Assembly: GCF_011398355.1 (NCBI RefSeq) | Contig: NZ_AP021889.1 | Location: 1,550,001 to 1,614,000, forward strand | DNA from: Thiosulfatimonas sediminis | Lineage (GTDB): Bacteria; Pseudomonadota; Gammaproteobacteria; Thiomicrospirales; Thiomicrospiraceae | DNA: 64,000 nt | Reading direction: 5' to 3' | In this document: one piece after another, positions 1-9,001 of the stretch | Layout: each line of letters starts with the position of its first letter | How positions within the stretch are numbered: position 1 is the first letter of the stretch | Made by a program: the position numbers and the translations under genes | The notes under the pieces: generated by a model | The model's input: the letters and a program-made list of their open reading frames with translations, nothing else | Told to the model about the DNA's origin: nothing | Database searches by the model: none

Positions 1-3000
1 GATAATAACGCTGCTGTGTTTGCAATAACGTTTGTGCTGTAGCATTTTGATAATGCAGTTGCAACGGCAAACCAATATCTTGACAAAATGGTTGTAAAAG
101 CTCAGCTAACATATTAATTTTATTGACATCAATCTGGGTACCATCAGCAAATAAACGAATGGCTCGCGCTTTTTCAACACGCGCTTCGGCCAGACTGACA
201 ATCTGCTCCGCTTCAAATTTAATGCCGCCGTTGAAGCTGTCTTCGCGCACTTCACCGTACACCATAATCACCTTATCCAACGCCAGTTCCTGCTGCACCA
301 TTTCAAAAATATTGGGCCGCATGGTGACATCCAAACGCGCTGTTTTATCATCAATGGTGGCAATGGCCATTTTCGCACCGGTTTTGGTCACCTTTATGCG
401 TAAATCCACCACCAGACCAGCACCCCAAACTTTTTTCCAGCGTTCCGGACGAAGATTTTTTAAAGGGCCTTCAATCAGTGAACTCAGCTCCTGTTCATAG
501 ATATCTATCGGATGACCAGTAACATACAACCCCAAGGTATCTTTTTCACCTTTAAGACGTAATTTTTTTGACATTTCCGCTGCAGCTAACAGTTCGGTAC
601 CTTGACCAGGCGCTTGCTCTTGAGCAAACATATCCCCAAATAGATCATCCATACCAAACGCAGCATTTTTTAACTGCTGTTCGGCCTGTTTCATTGCGGT
701 TGGAATGGTGTTCAACATCGCTTGCCGATTTTCGTGTAACACATCCAAAGCCCCAGAACGCACCAACGCTTCCAGAACCCGCTTATTGACCTTTTTACCC
801 GCCCGCAAACAGAAATCAAACAAATCTTTAAAAGCGCCGTTCTCGCTCCTTTCTTGCAATACGCCTTCAAGGGCCGCACCACCGACACCTTTAATTCCAC
901 CAAGCCCGTAGTTAACGGTTAAATTGCCGTAGGGTTTAAAATGAATTTCACCAGTATTGATATTTGGGGGCAGCACCGTTAACCCCATCGCCCAGCACTC
1001 ATTCACCATATGAACAACTTTTTCAGTATTGTCCATATCCGAAGAGATCTGAGCGGCCATAAATTCTGCCGGATAGTGCGTTTTTAACCACGCTGACTGA
1101 TACGAGACCAATGCATAGGCGGCGGAGTGAGATTTGTTGAATCCATAGCCCGCGAACTTCTCCACCAAGTCGAAGATTTTCATCGCCAAATCGCCGTCAA
1201 CGCCGTTGTTAATCGCCCCCTCTTTGAAGACTGAACGCTGCTTAGCCATCTCCTCAGGTTTCTTTTTCCCCATAGCACGGCGTAATAAATCCGCGCCACC
1301 CAGCGAATAACCAGCCAATACCTGGGCAATCTGCATAACCTGTTCCTGATACAAAATGACGCCGTAGGTCGGCTCCAAAATAGGTTTCAGTGATTCATGC
1401 TGATATTGAGCGTCTGGATACGCGACTGCTTCACGGCCGTGCTTACGATTGATAAAGTTATCCACCATGCCAGAATCCAATGGCCCAGGACGAAACAACG
1501 CAACCAATGCGATAATATCTTCAAAACAGTCTGGACGCAGTTTAACGATTAGGTTTTGCATCCCAGAAGATTCCAGCTGGAAAATCCCTGTCGTCTTACC
1601 TGTCTTGATTAATTCAAAGGTGGGCTGGTCATCAATGGGAATCCGTGCAATGTCCAGAAACCCTTCAGCGCCCGGAACTTTGTTGCCGTTAATCGACTGC
1701 AGCGCCCAATCAATAATGGTAAGCGTGCGCAATCCCAAGAAGTCAAACTTAACCAAACCGGCGTATTCCACATCATTTTTGTCCAGCTGAGTGACCACGC
1801 TATTGCCTTCCGCATCGCACGAAAGTGGACAAAAATGATCTAAAGGTTTCGGACCAATTACCACCCCACCGGCGTGCTTACCAGTGTTACGTACAGTACC
1901 TTCCAACTTTAACGCAAACTCCAACAACTGGGCGGCGTCGGCATCATTCTCTTGCTTAGCTTTGAGTTCAGGTTCTTGGTCAATCGCACCTTGCAACTTT
2001 ATGCCTAATTCATTCGGAATCAGCTTGGCAATGCCATCGACAACCCCATAACCTAAACCAAGCACACGGCCAACATCTCGCACCACCGCTTTCGCCGCCA
2101 TGGTGCCAAACGTAACAATCTGCGACACCTTATCCGCGCCATAATGGCGTGAGACATAATCAATCACTTCATCACGGCGATCCATACAGAAATCAACGTC
2201 AAAGTCCGGCATCGAAACCCTTTCCGGATTGAGGAATCGTTCAAACAGCAAATCATATTCAATCGGGTCAAGGTCGGTAATTTTTAGCGCATAGGCCACC
2301 AAAGACCCAGCACCAGAACCACGCCCCGGCCCAACCGGAATCTGATGATTTTTCGCCCATTGAATAAAGTCCGCAACGATTAAGAAGTAACCTGGAAACC
2401 CCATTTGTAAAATAATATCCAGCTCAAACTTAATTCGCGCATAGTACTCGTCGCGCTTTTCTTGCTGGGCTGGCGCTGGCAAGTTTCCAAAAAGAAACGC
2501 CAAACGCTCATCCAAGCCTTGATGACTTAGCGCGATAAAGTACTGATCCATCGTCATGCCGTCTGGAATCGGGAAATCTGGCAAGAAATAGGTGCCCAAA
2601 GTTAAATCGACATTACAGCGTTTTGCAATTTCCAAGGTATTGCTAATCGCTTCAGGAATGTCAGCAAACAACTCCACCATCTCCTCGCTGCTACGCAGAT
2701 ACTGTTGCGAAGAATAGCGTTTCGGGCGTTTCGGGTCTTCTAAAACAAATCCGTCATGAATACAGGTGCGCACTTCATGGGCATCAAAATCTTCTTCCTT
2801 AGCAAAGCGTACATCATTCGTCGCGACCACCGGCAGCTGCCATTGTTGAGCAACTTGTAATGCTAATTGCAGATAGGATTCTTCATTTTCGCGCCCAGTA
2901 CGTACCAACTCCAAATAAAAACGATCTGCAAAAAACTGCTGATACCAATTTAACCGTTCAGCCAAGAGCGCCTGATTTTGAGCCAACAAGGCGGTACCAA

Positions 3001-3415
3001 TATCCCCCATGCGCCCCCCTGACAGGGCGATTAACCCCGCACTAAATTGCGCCAATTGACTTCGGGTTATCATGCCAATCACAGCGTACTGATAATTTTT
3101 TTGGTTTTTAAGATTGGCTTGCGAAATCAGATGCGAAAGATTCAAATAGCCTTGCTCGTTCTGCACCAATAACAAAAGCGGGAACACTTCACCGCTTTCG
3201 TCTTCTATCAGCACATCGGCACCTAAGATGGGCTTAATCCCCGCCCCCATAGCCGCTCCATAGAACTTCACTAAAGCATACATATTATTCATATCGGTCA
3301 ACGCTAAAGCAGGTTGCTCAAATTGACTAACCATCGAAACCAAAGGCTTAATGCCTAAAGTGCTGTCGATAACGGAATATTCGGAGTGGAGGTGCAAGTG
3401 GACAAAAGAAGTCAT
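1..3415 (-). CDS. dnaE: DNA polymerase III subunit alpha (partial, C-terminus outside window)
   Basis: Replicative DNA polymerase catalytic subunit. The reading frame on the minus strand starts at ATG 3415-3413 and stays open to base 1, giving about 1138 codons; the family is usually about 1160 residues, so only a short C-terminal piece is missing. The N-terminus MTSFVHLHLHSEYSVIDS is the typical start of the PHP domain with its His-x-His metal-binding motif. The gene is divergent from aat (start 3617), and the 200 bp between them must hold both promoters. The rightward open frames inside it are shadows. The family call is firm; only the stop is unseen. Confidence 0.97.
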   Translation of the reverse strand, partial: MTSFVHLHLHSEYSVIDSTLGIKPLVSMVSQFEQPALALTDMNNMYALVKFYGAAMGAGIKPILGADVLIEDESGEVFPLLLLVQNEQGYLNLSHLISQANLKNQKNYQYAVIGMITRSQLAQFSAGLIALSGGRMGDIGTALLAQNQALLAERLNWYQQFFADRFYLELVRTGRENEESYLQLALQVAQQWQLPVVATNDVRFAKEEDFDAHEVRTCIHDGFVLEDPKRPKRYSSQQYLRSSEEMVELFADIPEAISNTLEIAKRCNVDLTLGTYFLPDFPIPDGMTMDQYFIALSHQGLDERLAFLFGNLPAPAQQEKRDEYYARIKFELDIILQMGFPGYFLIVADFIQWAKNHQIPVGPGRGSGAGSLVAYALKITDLDPIEYDLLFERFLNPERVSMPDFDVDFCMDRRDEVIDYVSRHYGADKVSQIVTFGTMAAKAVVRDVGRVLGLGYGVVDGIAKLIPNELGIKLQGAIDQEPELKAKQENDADAAQLLEFALKLEGTVRNTGKHAGGVVIGPKPLDHFCPLSCDAEGNSVVTQLDKNDVEYAGLVKFDFLGLRTLTIIDWALQSINGNKVPGAEGFLDIARIPIDDQPTFELIKTGKTTGIFQLESSGMQNLIVKLRPDCFEDIIALVALFRPGPLDSGMVDNFINRKHGREAVAYPDAQYQHESLKPILEPTYGVILYQEQVMQIAQVLAGYSLGGADLLRRAMGKKKPEEMAKQRSVFKEGAINNGVDGDLAMKIFDLVEKFAGYGFNKSHSAAYALVSYQSAWLKTHYPAEFMAAQISSDMDNTEKVVHMVNECWAMGLTVLPPNINTGEIHFKPYGNLTVNYGLGGIKGVGGAALEGVLQERSENGAFKDLFDFCLRAGKKVNKRVLEALVRSGALDVLHENRQAMLNTIPTAMKQAEQQLKNAAFGMDDLFGDMFAQEQAPGQGTELLAAAEMSKKLRLKGEKDTLGLYVTGHPIDIYEQELSSLIEGPLKNLRPERWKKVWGAGLVVDLRIKVTKTGAKMAIATIDDKTARLDVTMRPNIFEMVQQELALDKVIMVYGEVREDSFNGGIKFEAEQIVSLAEARVEKARAIRLFADGTQIDVNKINMLAELLQPFCQDIGLPLQLHYQNATAQTLLQTQQRYY

Positions 3416-3616
3416 AAAATTATCTGGGTACTTTTTTTAGTTCTCTTCGGCAATTCATATTGGATAATTGACAAGAGGCTTTAGGGAATATCGGAGCTTA
3501 ATTGCCCCAATTGTAAACGCAGCGCGTCATGAATGCCTAAACTCTTAAGCATATTTTTGTACAATGACGCCAAGTGTTTTTTTGTTTTCATTCTATCGAG
3601 CGAGGCATAATCGGTT

Positions 3617-4411
3617 ATGCAGCAGTTTCACGCGGAAGATGCGCCCTTTTGGCTGGATGAGTCGCCAATCGCATTCCCTCCTGCCGCTTTTGCCTTGCGC
3701 GAACCTGACGGTTTGCTGGCAATTGGCGGCGGTTTATCACCGCAATGGATTTTGGCCGCCTATCGCCAAGGCATTTTTCCATGGTTTAATCCTGAAGACC
3801 CGATTTTGTGGTGGTCACCAAATCCGCGCAGTGTACTTCCTATAAAACAGCTGAAAATTCGCCGCAGCTTACGTCAGCGCTGGAAAGAGAAAGTCCTTTC
3901 GGGCACTTGGCAAATCACCTTAGACACCAATTTCAGTCACGTTATGGCGCACTGCGCTAACATCCCTCGCAACGGACAAAACGGCACTTGGATTAATCAA
4001 GACATGCTATACAGTTATTCCGATTTGCACCGCCAAGGCTATGCACACTCGGTTGAGGTCTGGCAAGGTGACTCGCTAATTGGCGGGCTTTACGGGATCG
4101 CCATCGGCAAGATGTTTTTTGGCGAATCGATGTTTGCAAAATCGCCAGACGCTTCTAAGATTGCGCTCACCGCCCTGTGCTTACAACTCAATAAATGGGG
4201 GTTTACATGGATTGACACGCAAGTGGAAACTCCTCATTTAAACAGTCTAGGCGCGCGCTTGTTGTCTCGCGATGAATTTGAAGAAAAACTCCAACAATTC
4301 ACCCAAAAAACCTTTAAGCCACAACGTTGGCAGTTTGACCTTGACTGGCAACAAGCCCTACACGACTACCTTCAACAGCAAAAAACCAACGATAAGAAAA
4401 CCCTAATATAA
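3617..4411 (+). CDS. aat: Leucyl/phenylalanyl-tRNA--protein transferase
   Basis: Transfers Leu or Phe from tRNA to the N-terminus of proteins with basic N-terminal residues, marking them for ClpS/ClpAP degradation; clpS and clpA lie about 6 kb further on. Family landmarks are visible in order: ALREPDGLLAIGG (residues 26-38), GIFPWF (52-57), ILWWSP (63-68), GTWI, and GESMF in the middle of the protein. At 264 residues it is about 30 longer than the E. coli enzyme, with extra residues at the N-terminus and a Gln/Lys-rich C-terminal tail. The ribosome binding site is weak, but ATG 3617 gives the N-terminus closest to the family. Confidence 0.96.
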   Translation: MQQFHAEDAPFWLDESPIAFPPAAFALREPDGLLAIGGGLSPQWILAAYRQGIFPWFNPEDPILWWSPNPRSVLPIKQLKIRRSLRQRWKEKVLSGTWQITLDTNFSHVMAHCANIPRNGQNGTWINQDMLYSYSDLHRQGYAHSVEVWQGDSLIGGLYGIAIGKMFFGESMFAKSPDASKIALTALCLQLNKWGFTWIDTQVETPHLNSLGARLLSRDEFEEKLQQFTQKTFKPQRWQFDLDWQQALHDYLQQQKTNDKKTLI

Positions 4412-4583
4412 CGTATTGATTTTATTGTATTTAAAATTATTATCTCAGAATGTCGCAAATCTCAATCACGCTAATCAATTGATTTCAAAACACTTATTAC
4501 AAGCTAAGGCCGTGCGCTCTGGACTCAGCCATCGAATAGCCGCCTTTTCGGGGTTTACCGCAGAAAAGCTTTCAGTAGAATAG

Positions 4584-4609
4584 GTAAGGCACGCAGTAAT
4601 GTGCCTTAC
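4584..4609 (+). promoter_or_regulatory. Perfect inverted repeat in the sdhC leader
   Basis: GTAAGGCAC (4584-4592) and GTGCCTTAC (4601-4609) are exact 9-bp arms around an 8-nt loop, ending 21 nt before the chosen sdhC start. There is no T-run, so it is not an ordinary terminator. It could be an operator, or an mRNA hairpin affecting sdh translation. The GTG at 4601 that could also start the sdhC frame lies inside the right arm. Confidence 0.5.
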
Positions 4610-4630
4610 TTGAATCAGCAGGAATATGCG

Positions 4631-5026
4631 ATGTATCAAAGCTCTGACCACCGTCCCAAGAATCTTAATCTTTTGGCTTTCAATTTCCCGTTGAATGCCA
4701 TTTTCTCGATCCTGCATCGCATTAGCGGCGTAGCACTGATTATCAGCCTGTTCGGCTATTTAGCGGTTGCCAACCTGATTTGGCTACATGCTGAAGTTCG
4801 CCTTAGCTTAATCAACGACCATTGGATTTTACTCTGCTTGCACAGTCTATTTTGGTTGGCGGTGATTTTTCATTGGCTAACGGGTGCGCGTCATCTCCTA
4901 GCAGAAAACGTATTTAACACTGTTTGGTACTCCCGATTGGCGAGCAACACCAGCAACTATCTGATATTGGTATTGTGGCTGGTTGCCAGTGCATTCGCCT
5001 TAAATCGTATTTGGACGCTCTCATGA
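4631..5026 (+). CDS. sdhC: Succinate dehydrogenase cytochrome b556 subunit
   Basis: Membrane anchor subunit of complex II that binds haem b and quinone together with SdhD. From ATG 4631 the protein has 131 residues and three hydrophobic segments. HRISG (29-33) is the SdhC signature, and FHWLTGARHL (80-89) holds the expected haem-ligand histidine (His81) and the conserved Arg-His pair. ATG 4631 is preferred because AGGA lies 7 nt upstream; an in-frame GTG at 4601 would add ten residues but falls in a hairpin arm. Its stop overlaps the sdhD start (ATGA), and it heads the operon sdhC-D-A-B-E. Confidence 0.94.
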   Translation: MYQSSDHRPKNLNLLAFNFPLNAIFSILHRISGVALIISLFGYLAVANLIWLHAEVRLSLINDHWILLCLHSLFWLAVIFHWLTGARHLLAENVFNTVWYSRLASNTSNYLILVLWLVASAFALNRIWTLS

Positions 5027-5373
5027 TTCGTTTACAAAAACTGTCTGGTGCCAAAGCGCACCGCTGGCAACGCATCAGTGCTTGGTATCTACTCTTGTAC
5101 TTACCCGCGCTAGCAATTTATATTAGCCTGGTACCACAACATAACTCACTGGCAAATATCATCGGCAACCTTTACTACTGCACTTTTGGCATCGCCAGCC
5201 TGCTTGCATTGCTGCTCGTGTTTATCCATGCCTGGGTTGGCGGACGCGATGTCTTAATAGACTATACGCCCCGTTCGAATACTTATCTTTGGTTAACCGC
5301 CTATTTTGCATTCCTGCTACTCTTAGCAGCGAATCTCACTTTATTGGTGTTAGCATTCAATCCAATTTTTTAA
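5023..5373 (+). CDS. sdhD: Succinate dehydrogenase hydrophobic membrane anchor subunit
   Basis: Second membrane anchor of complex II. The start ATG 5023 overlaps the sdhC stop by four bases, giving 116 residues, the normal family length, with three membrane segments. VFIHAWVGGRDVLIDY (66-81) is the conserved block: His69 is in the haem-binding helix and Asp80-Tyr81 match the quinone-site Asp-Tyr pair of E. coli SdhD. A longer frame starting at 4924 runs over sdhC and is not credible. Translational coupling to sdhC is likely. Confidence 0.93.
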   Translation: MIRLQKLSGAKAHRWQRISAWYLLLYLPALAIYISLVPQHNSLANIIGNLYYCTFGIASLLALLLVFIHAWVGGRDVLIDYTPRSNTYLWLTAYFAFLLLLAANLTLLVLAFNPIF

Positions 5374-5403
5374 TTCATTAGCATTTCTGTCTTGGGCGGG
5401 ATT

Positions 5404-7245
5404 ATGAACAGTACCGAACAACCAACCTCTTTTTTGGATTATCAGGAATTTTTTTTTGATGCGATTGTCATTGGCGCAGGCGGAGCTGGAATGCGAGCCG
5501 CTTTAGCGTTACAGCAAGACGGTCATCAAGTTGCCATGGTTTCAAAAGTGTTCCCAACCCGTTCACACACTGTTGCCGCACAAGGCGGGATTAATGCCGC
5601 CTTGGCGAACGTGAGCGACGACCAATGGCAGTGGCATATGTACGACACGATAAAAGGCAGTGATTATCTAGGCGATCAAGATGCGATTGAATTTATGTGC
5701 CAAGAAGCCAGTCACATCGTGCGTGAACTGGAACATTTCGGCGTGCCCTTTTCACGTTTAGAGAACGGCAAAATTTATCAGCGCGCGTTCGGCGGTCAAT
5801 CGCAAAATTATGGCGAAAGCCAAGCCAAGCGCACCTGTGCTGCAGCCGACCGCACCGGCCATGCAATTCTTCATTCACTCTATCAACAAAACATCGCCGC
5901 CGGCACAGAGATGTTCGATGAGCATTTCGCATTAGATTTAATCCAAGACGAACAAGACCGTGTTTGCGGCGTCTTGATTCAAGATTTACAAAATTCAAAA
6001 TTAAAAGTGATCTGGGCGCAACACACCCTATTAGCAACCGGTGGGGCGGGGCAAATTTTTCGAACCAATTCCAACGCTAGCATCAATACCGGCGATGGTC
6101 TAGGCATGGCGCAACGCATTGGCGTACCGTTACAAGACATGGAGTTCTGGCAGTTTCACCCGACTGGCGTTGCCGGCAAGGGAATGTTAATCTCCGAAGC
6201 CACACGTGGGGAAGGTGGCATTTTACGCAATGCCGAAAACGAACCTTTTATGATCAAGTACGCACCGAAGGTTAAAGAACTCGCCTCGCGTGATGTCGTC
6301 GCCCGAGCAATTGCAATCGAAGTTGAAGAAGGTCGTGGATGCGGCGCTAACAAAGATTATGTGCTCTTAGACTTAACGCATCTCCCGACCGATGTGATTG
6401 AAAACCGTTTACCCGGCATTCGCGATATCTGCCTCACTTTTCTTGGCCTTGACCCGATTGACAAACCGATTCCGGTTTTCCCAACCTGTCACTACATGAT
6501 GGGCGGCATTCCGACCAATATAAATGGACAAGTCATTCAACCTGACATAGCAATCGATAAAAACCTTCATGGCACAACCATTGAACCACAAAAAACCATC
6601 TCCGGACTCTACGCCATTGGTGAATGCGCCTGCGTGTCAGTTCATGGTGCCAACCGTTTAGGCGGTAATTCACTTTTAGATATCGTTGTTTTCGGACGCC
6701 AAGCAGCGCGGCACATTAGCGCGCAACTGCAACAAAATAGCATCCCATTTAGCCGACCACAACAACACACGCTGAGCCATTTACTAGAGCGGTACCAGCG
6801 TTGGCTAACCGCCGAGCCAGAAACTGCTAATACTCAAGACAACGTCAACGCAATTAAACAGGCGATGCAAAAAACCATGGAACAAGGTTGTAGCGTATTC
6901 CGTGATCATACGCGGATGCAACAGACCGTTGACGCACTGCAAGCGATTGAAGAGCGCTTTGCTAAGGTATCAATCGCCGACCAAAGCCAAATTTTTAACT
7001 TTGAACGTACGAGCGCGCTGGAACTTGAAAATCTGCTAAGTGTCGCTAAAGCCACCGCTTGCAGCGCCTTGGCCAGAACCGAAAGCCGAGGAGCCCATAC
7101 ACGCATCGACCATAACGAACGTGATGATCAAGATTGGCTAAAACACAGTCTATATTATCCGCAACAAGATACCGTGCTTTACAAACCAGTAAATATGCAA
7201 CCCAAACAGCACGCACCCTTTATCCCGCAAAAACGGGTTTATTAG
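5404..7245 (+). CDS. sdhA: Succinate dehydrogenase flavoprotein subunit
   Basis: Catalytic FAD subunit oxidising succinate to fumarate. From ATG 5404 it has 613 residues. The dinucleotide fold GAGGAGM is at 24-30, His55 in SHTVAAQGG is the expected covalent FAD attachment site, and HPTG, RGEGG and HGANRLGGNSLLD are the substrate and FAD-binding blocks. An in-frame TTG at 5392 would add only MGGI; the GGGCGGG stretch there is better read as the ribosome binding site. It is about 25 residues longer than E. coli SdhA. It lies 30 bp after sdhD and 25 bp before sdhB. Confidence 0.97.
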   Translation: MNSTEQPTSFLDYQEFFFDAIVIGAGGAGMRAALALQQDGHQVAMVSKVFPTRSHTVAAQGGINAALANVSDDQWQWHMYDTIKGSDYLGDQDAIEFMCQEASHIVRELEHFGVPFSRLENGKIYQRAFGGQSQNYGESQAKRTCAAADRTGHAILHSLYQQNIAAGTEMFDEHFALDLIQDEQDRVCGVLIQDLQNSKLKVIWAQHTLLATGGAGQIFRTNSNASINTGDGLGMAQRIGVPLQDMEFWQFHPTGVAGKGMLISEATRGEGGILRNAENEPFMIKYAPKVKELASRDVVARAIAIEVEEGRGCGANKDYVLLDLTHLPTDVIENRLPGIRDICLTFLGLDPIDKPIPVFPTCHYMMGGIPTNINGQVIQPDIAIDKNLHGTTIEPQKTISGLYAIGECACVSVHGANRLGGNSLLDIVVFGRQAARHISAQLQQNSIPFSRPQQHTLSHLLERYQRWLTAEPETANTQDNVNAIKQAMQKTMEQGCSVFRDHTRMQQTVDALQAIEERFAKVSIADQSQIFNFERTSALELENLLSVAKATACSALARTESRGAHTRIDHNERDDQDWLKHSLYYPQQDTVLYKPVNMQPKQHAPFIPQKRVY

Positions 7246-7270
7246 CCATTTATTTGAGGGAGTTAGCACA

Positions 7271-7981
7271 ATGCAGGTCATTATTGAGCGCTTTAATCCA
7301 GAGAATGATAGCCAGCCTTACGCGCAAAGCTATCACATTGACGATACAGAAATCGCAGATGACACCATGCTATTAGAACTGTTACAGCGCCTGCGTGAGC
7401 AAGACCCCAGCTTGGGCTTTCGATCCAGTTGCCAAGAAGGCGTGTGTGGCTCTGATGGCATGAACGTCAATGGCAGCAACTGTTTAAGTTGCATTACCCT
7501 TGCAAAACCCCTCGGTGAAAAAATACATATCCGCGCCCTTCCAGGGTTTCCAATCATTAAAGATTTGATTGTCGATATGTCCATTTTTTATCAACAGTAC
7601 CGCGATGTAAAACCTTTTTTGCAAGGTGACGCCGCATTGCAAACCAATCTTGAACAAGAGTTTTTGCAGTCACCACAAGAGCGCGCTAAGTTAGATGGTA
7701 GTGTAGAGTGTATCTTATGTGCTTGCTGTTCAAGCAGCTGCCCGTCATTTTGGTGGAACCCTGATCTTTTTCCAGGACCGGCCGCCCTATTGGCCGCGAA
7801 CCGCTTTGTCGTGGATTCACGAGACATCACCACGATTGACCGATTAGAACAGCAGGACAGTGCTGTTAAGGCATTCCGTTGCCGTAATATTCAAAACTGT
7901 ACCAGTGCTTGCCCGAAAGGCCTAAATCCGAGTCGCGCCATCCAAGCGTTAAAACACGCTATCGTCAATAAACCAACTTAA
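7271..7981 (+). CDS. sdhB: Succinate dehydrogenase iron-sulfur subunit
   Basis: Electron-transfer subunit of complex II with three clusters. All ligand sets are present in order: the 2Fe-2S motif CQEGVCGSDGMNVNGSNC plus a further Cys, the 4Fe-4S motif CILCACCSSSCP, and the 3Fe-4S/4Fe-4S motif CRNIQNCTSACPKG. The length of 236 residues matches the family (E. coli 238). GGGAG precedes the start. The gene belongs to the sdhCDABE operon. Confidence 0.97.
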   Translation: MQVIIERFNPENDSQPYAQSYHIDDTEIADDTMLLELLQRLREQDPSLGFRSSCQEGVCGSDGMNVNGSNCLSCITLAKPLGEKIHIRALPGFPIIKDLIVDMSIFYQQYRDVKPFLQGDAALQTNLEQEFLQSPQERAKLDGSVECILCACCSSSCPSFWWNPDLFPGPAALLAANRFVVDSRDITTIDRLEQQDSAVKAFRCRNIQNCTSACPKGLNPSRAIQALKHAIVNKPT

Positions 7982-7993
7982 ATTACGAACCTC

Positions 7994-8296
7994 ATGCAGA
8001 TACCCGATTCATCGCTATCCCCTTTTGATATTTGGCGTAAACGTACTCTGTTTGCTTGCAAACGCGGTAATATCGAAACCGAATTACTCCTGCTGGCATT
8101 TATCCAGCAGTTAAACCCAATCACAAACGACCAACAACGCTTAATTGATGCGTTTTTAAACGAAAATGAACAAGACCTTTTCCATTGGTTAATTAAGCCG
8201 ATAAAAAGCCCGCGACTGGCTCATCATTCGCAGGCTCCGCAAAACTATCACGGGCTGATTAGCGAAATACAGCAGGTTTATTTGAAAATCCAGTAA
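7994..8296 (+). CDS. sdhE: FAD assembly factor SdhE
   Basis: Small soluble factor that promotes covalent flavinylation of SdhA. The 100-residue protein carries the family signature RGxxE (R24-G-N-I-E28), followed by the expected leucine-rich helix and a Trp-Leu near the end of the core. It follows sdhB by 12 bp, which supports the assignment. The C-terminus is about ten residues longer than usual. The infA promoter overlaps its last codons. Confidence 0.88.
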   Translation: MQIPDSSLSPFDIWRKRTLFACKRGNIETELLLLAFIQQLNPITNDQQRLIDAFLNENEQDLFHWLIKPIKSPRLAHHSQAPQNYHGLISEIQQVYLKIQ

Positions 8297-8310
8297 CGAT
8301 TTGTTAGAAT
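8282..8310 (+). promoter_or_regulatory. Sigma-70-type promoter of infA
   Basis: TTGAAA (8282-8287) and TAGAAT (8305-8310) are separated by exactly 17 bp and lie 35 bp before the infA start, overlapping the sdhE stop codon. infA can therefore be transcribed independently of the sdh operon. Assigned by pattern only. Confidence 0.7.
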
Positions 8311-8344
8311 CGCGCCCGATTTCAACTAAGGGTTACTAATAATT

Positions 8345-8563
8345 ATGGCAAAACAAGACGTTATTGAATTTGATGGTGTGGTTATTGAAACACTACCAAA
8401 CACAATGTTCCGCGTAAAACTGGAAAATGGACATGAAGTACTCGCCCATATTTCAGGGCGCATGCGTAAAAACTATATTCGTATTCTTGCTGGCGACTCC
8501 GTCAAAGTAGAATTAACGCCTTACGACCTAACAAAAGGTCGCATTACCTATCGCGGTAAATAA
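8345..8563 (+). CDS. infA: Translation initiation factor IF-1
   Basis: Binds the A site of the 30S subunit during initiation. The 72-residue protein is a single S1/OB-fold domain with the standard family start ([19 protein letters not shown]), [20 protein letters not shown] in the middle, and end ([13 protein letters not shown]), which is the normal length. A promoter lies directly upstream and an intrinsic terminator 34 bp downstream, so it is likely monocistronic with some read-through from sdhE. Confidence 0.98.
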   Translation: MAKQDVIEFDGVVIETLPNTMFRVKLENGHEVLAHISGRMRKNYIRILAGDSVKVELTPYDLTKGRITYRGK

Positions 8564-8596
8564 CCAAAAGCCAATACCCTCCCCTTAGTTTTTAGA

Positions 8597-8627
8597 AACC
8601 TCAGGCTCTCATACCTGAGGTTTTTTA
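8597..8627 (+). terminator. Intrinsic terminator after infA
   Basis: AACCTCAGG (8597-8605) pairs perfectly with CCTGAGGTT (8614-8622), followed by a T-rich tail. Confidence 0.93.
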
Positions 8628-9001
8628 TTCTTGACTACCTCAGAACTTATCGCAACTATACGTATTAGTACGAATCTTAATATCAACTTCTTGCCATCAC
8701 TGCTTGCTCCTCCCACTCAAAAAATGTCACAAATTTTTAACACAAAAAATTTTTTGTAACAGTTCTGTAACATAAAAAACACTGACACCTATAAAGAAGT
8801 ATTTTAAGCACTTATTTTAATTACTTTTTGAAATCATTAACCTTTTTTATGTCACAATAAATACATAAAAGGTTAACAAATAAGAATACGGTTATTTTCT
8901 AAAGTATTTTTGTGCCCACGACAAGGATGTTGAAAGCACCCGAATTAAAATAATTTTCTCGGTAATTTAATTGCACTAAATATCTTATAAAGGAATATAC
9001 G
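8628..9001. other. AT-rich intergenic leader with repeats, no gene seen
   Basis: About 370 bp between infA and the repeat-protein gene, clearly richer in A+T than the flanking genes. It holds two TGTAAC direct repeats 11 bp apart (about 8755-8772) and an imperfect inverted repeat: arms 8837-8852 and 8863-8876, beginning TTAACCTTTT and ending AAAAGGTTAA. AAAGGA just before ATG 9002 is a good ribosome binding site. No convincing -35/-10 pair could be fixed. The repeats may be binding sites of a regulator or nucleoid protein. Confidence 0.5.

Noticed and set aside
1449-1790. Rightward 113-codon open frame
   Set aside because: It lies wholly inside dnaE on the opposite strand, has no family resemblance and no ribosome binding site; a shadow of dnaE.
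4601-4630. GTG start ten codons upstream for sdhC
   Set aside because: The GTG is inside a strong hairpin arm and has no good ribosome binding site; ATG 4631 has AGGA at proper distance.
4475-4717. Leftward 80-codon open frame across the sdhC start
   Set aside because: No similarity to any family and it would run through the sdhC leader hairpin and coding start.
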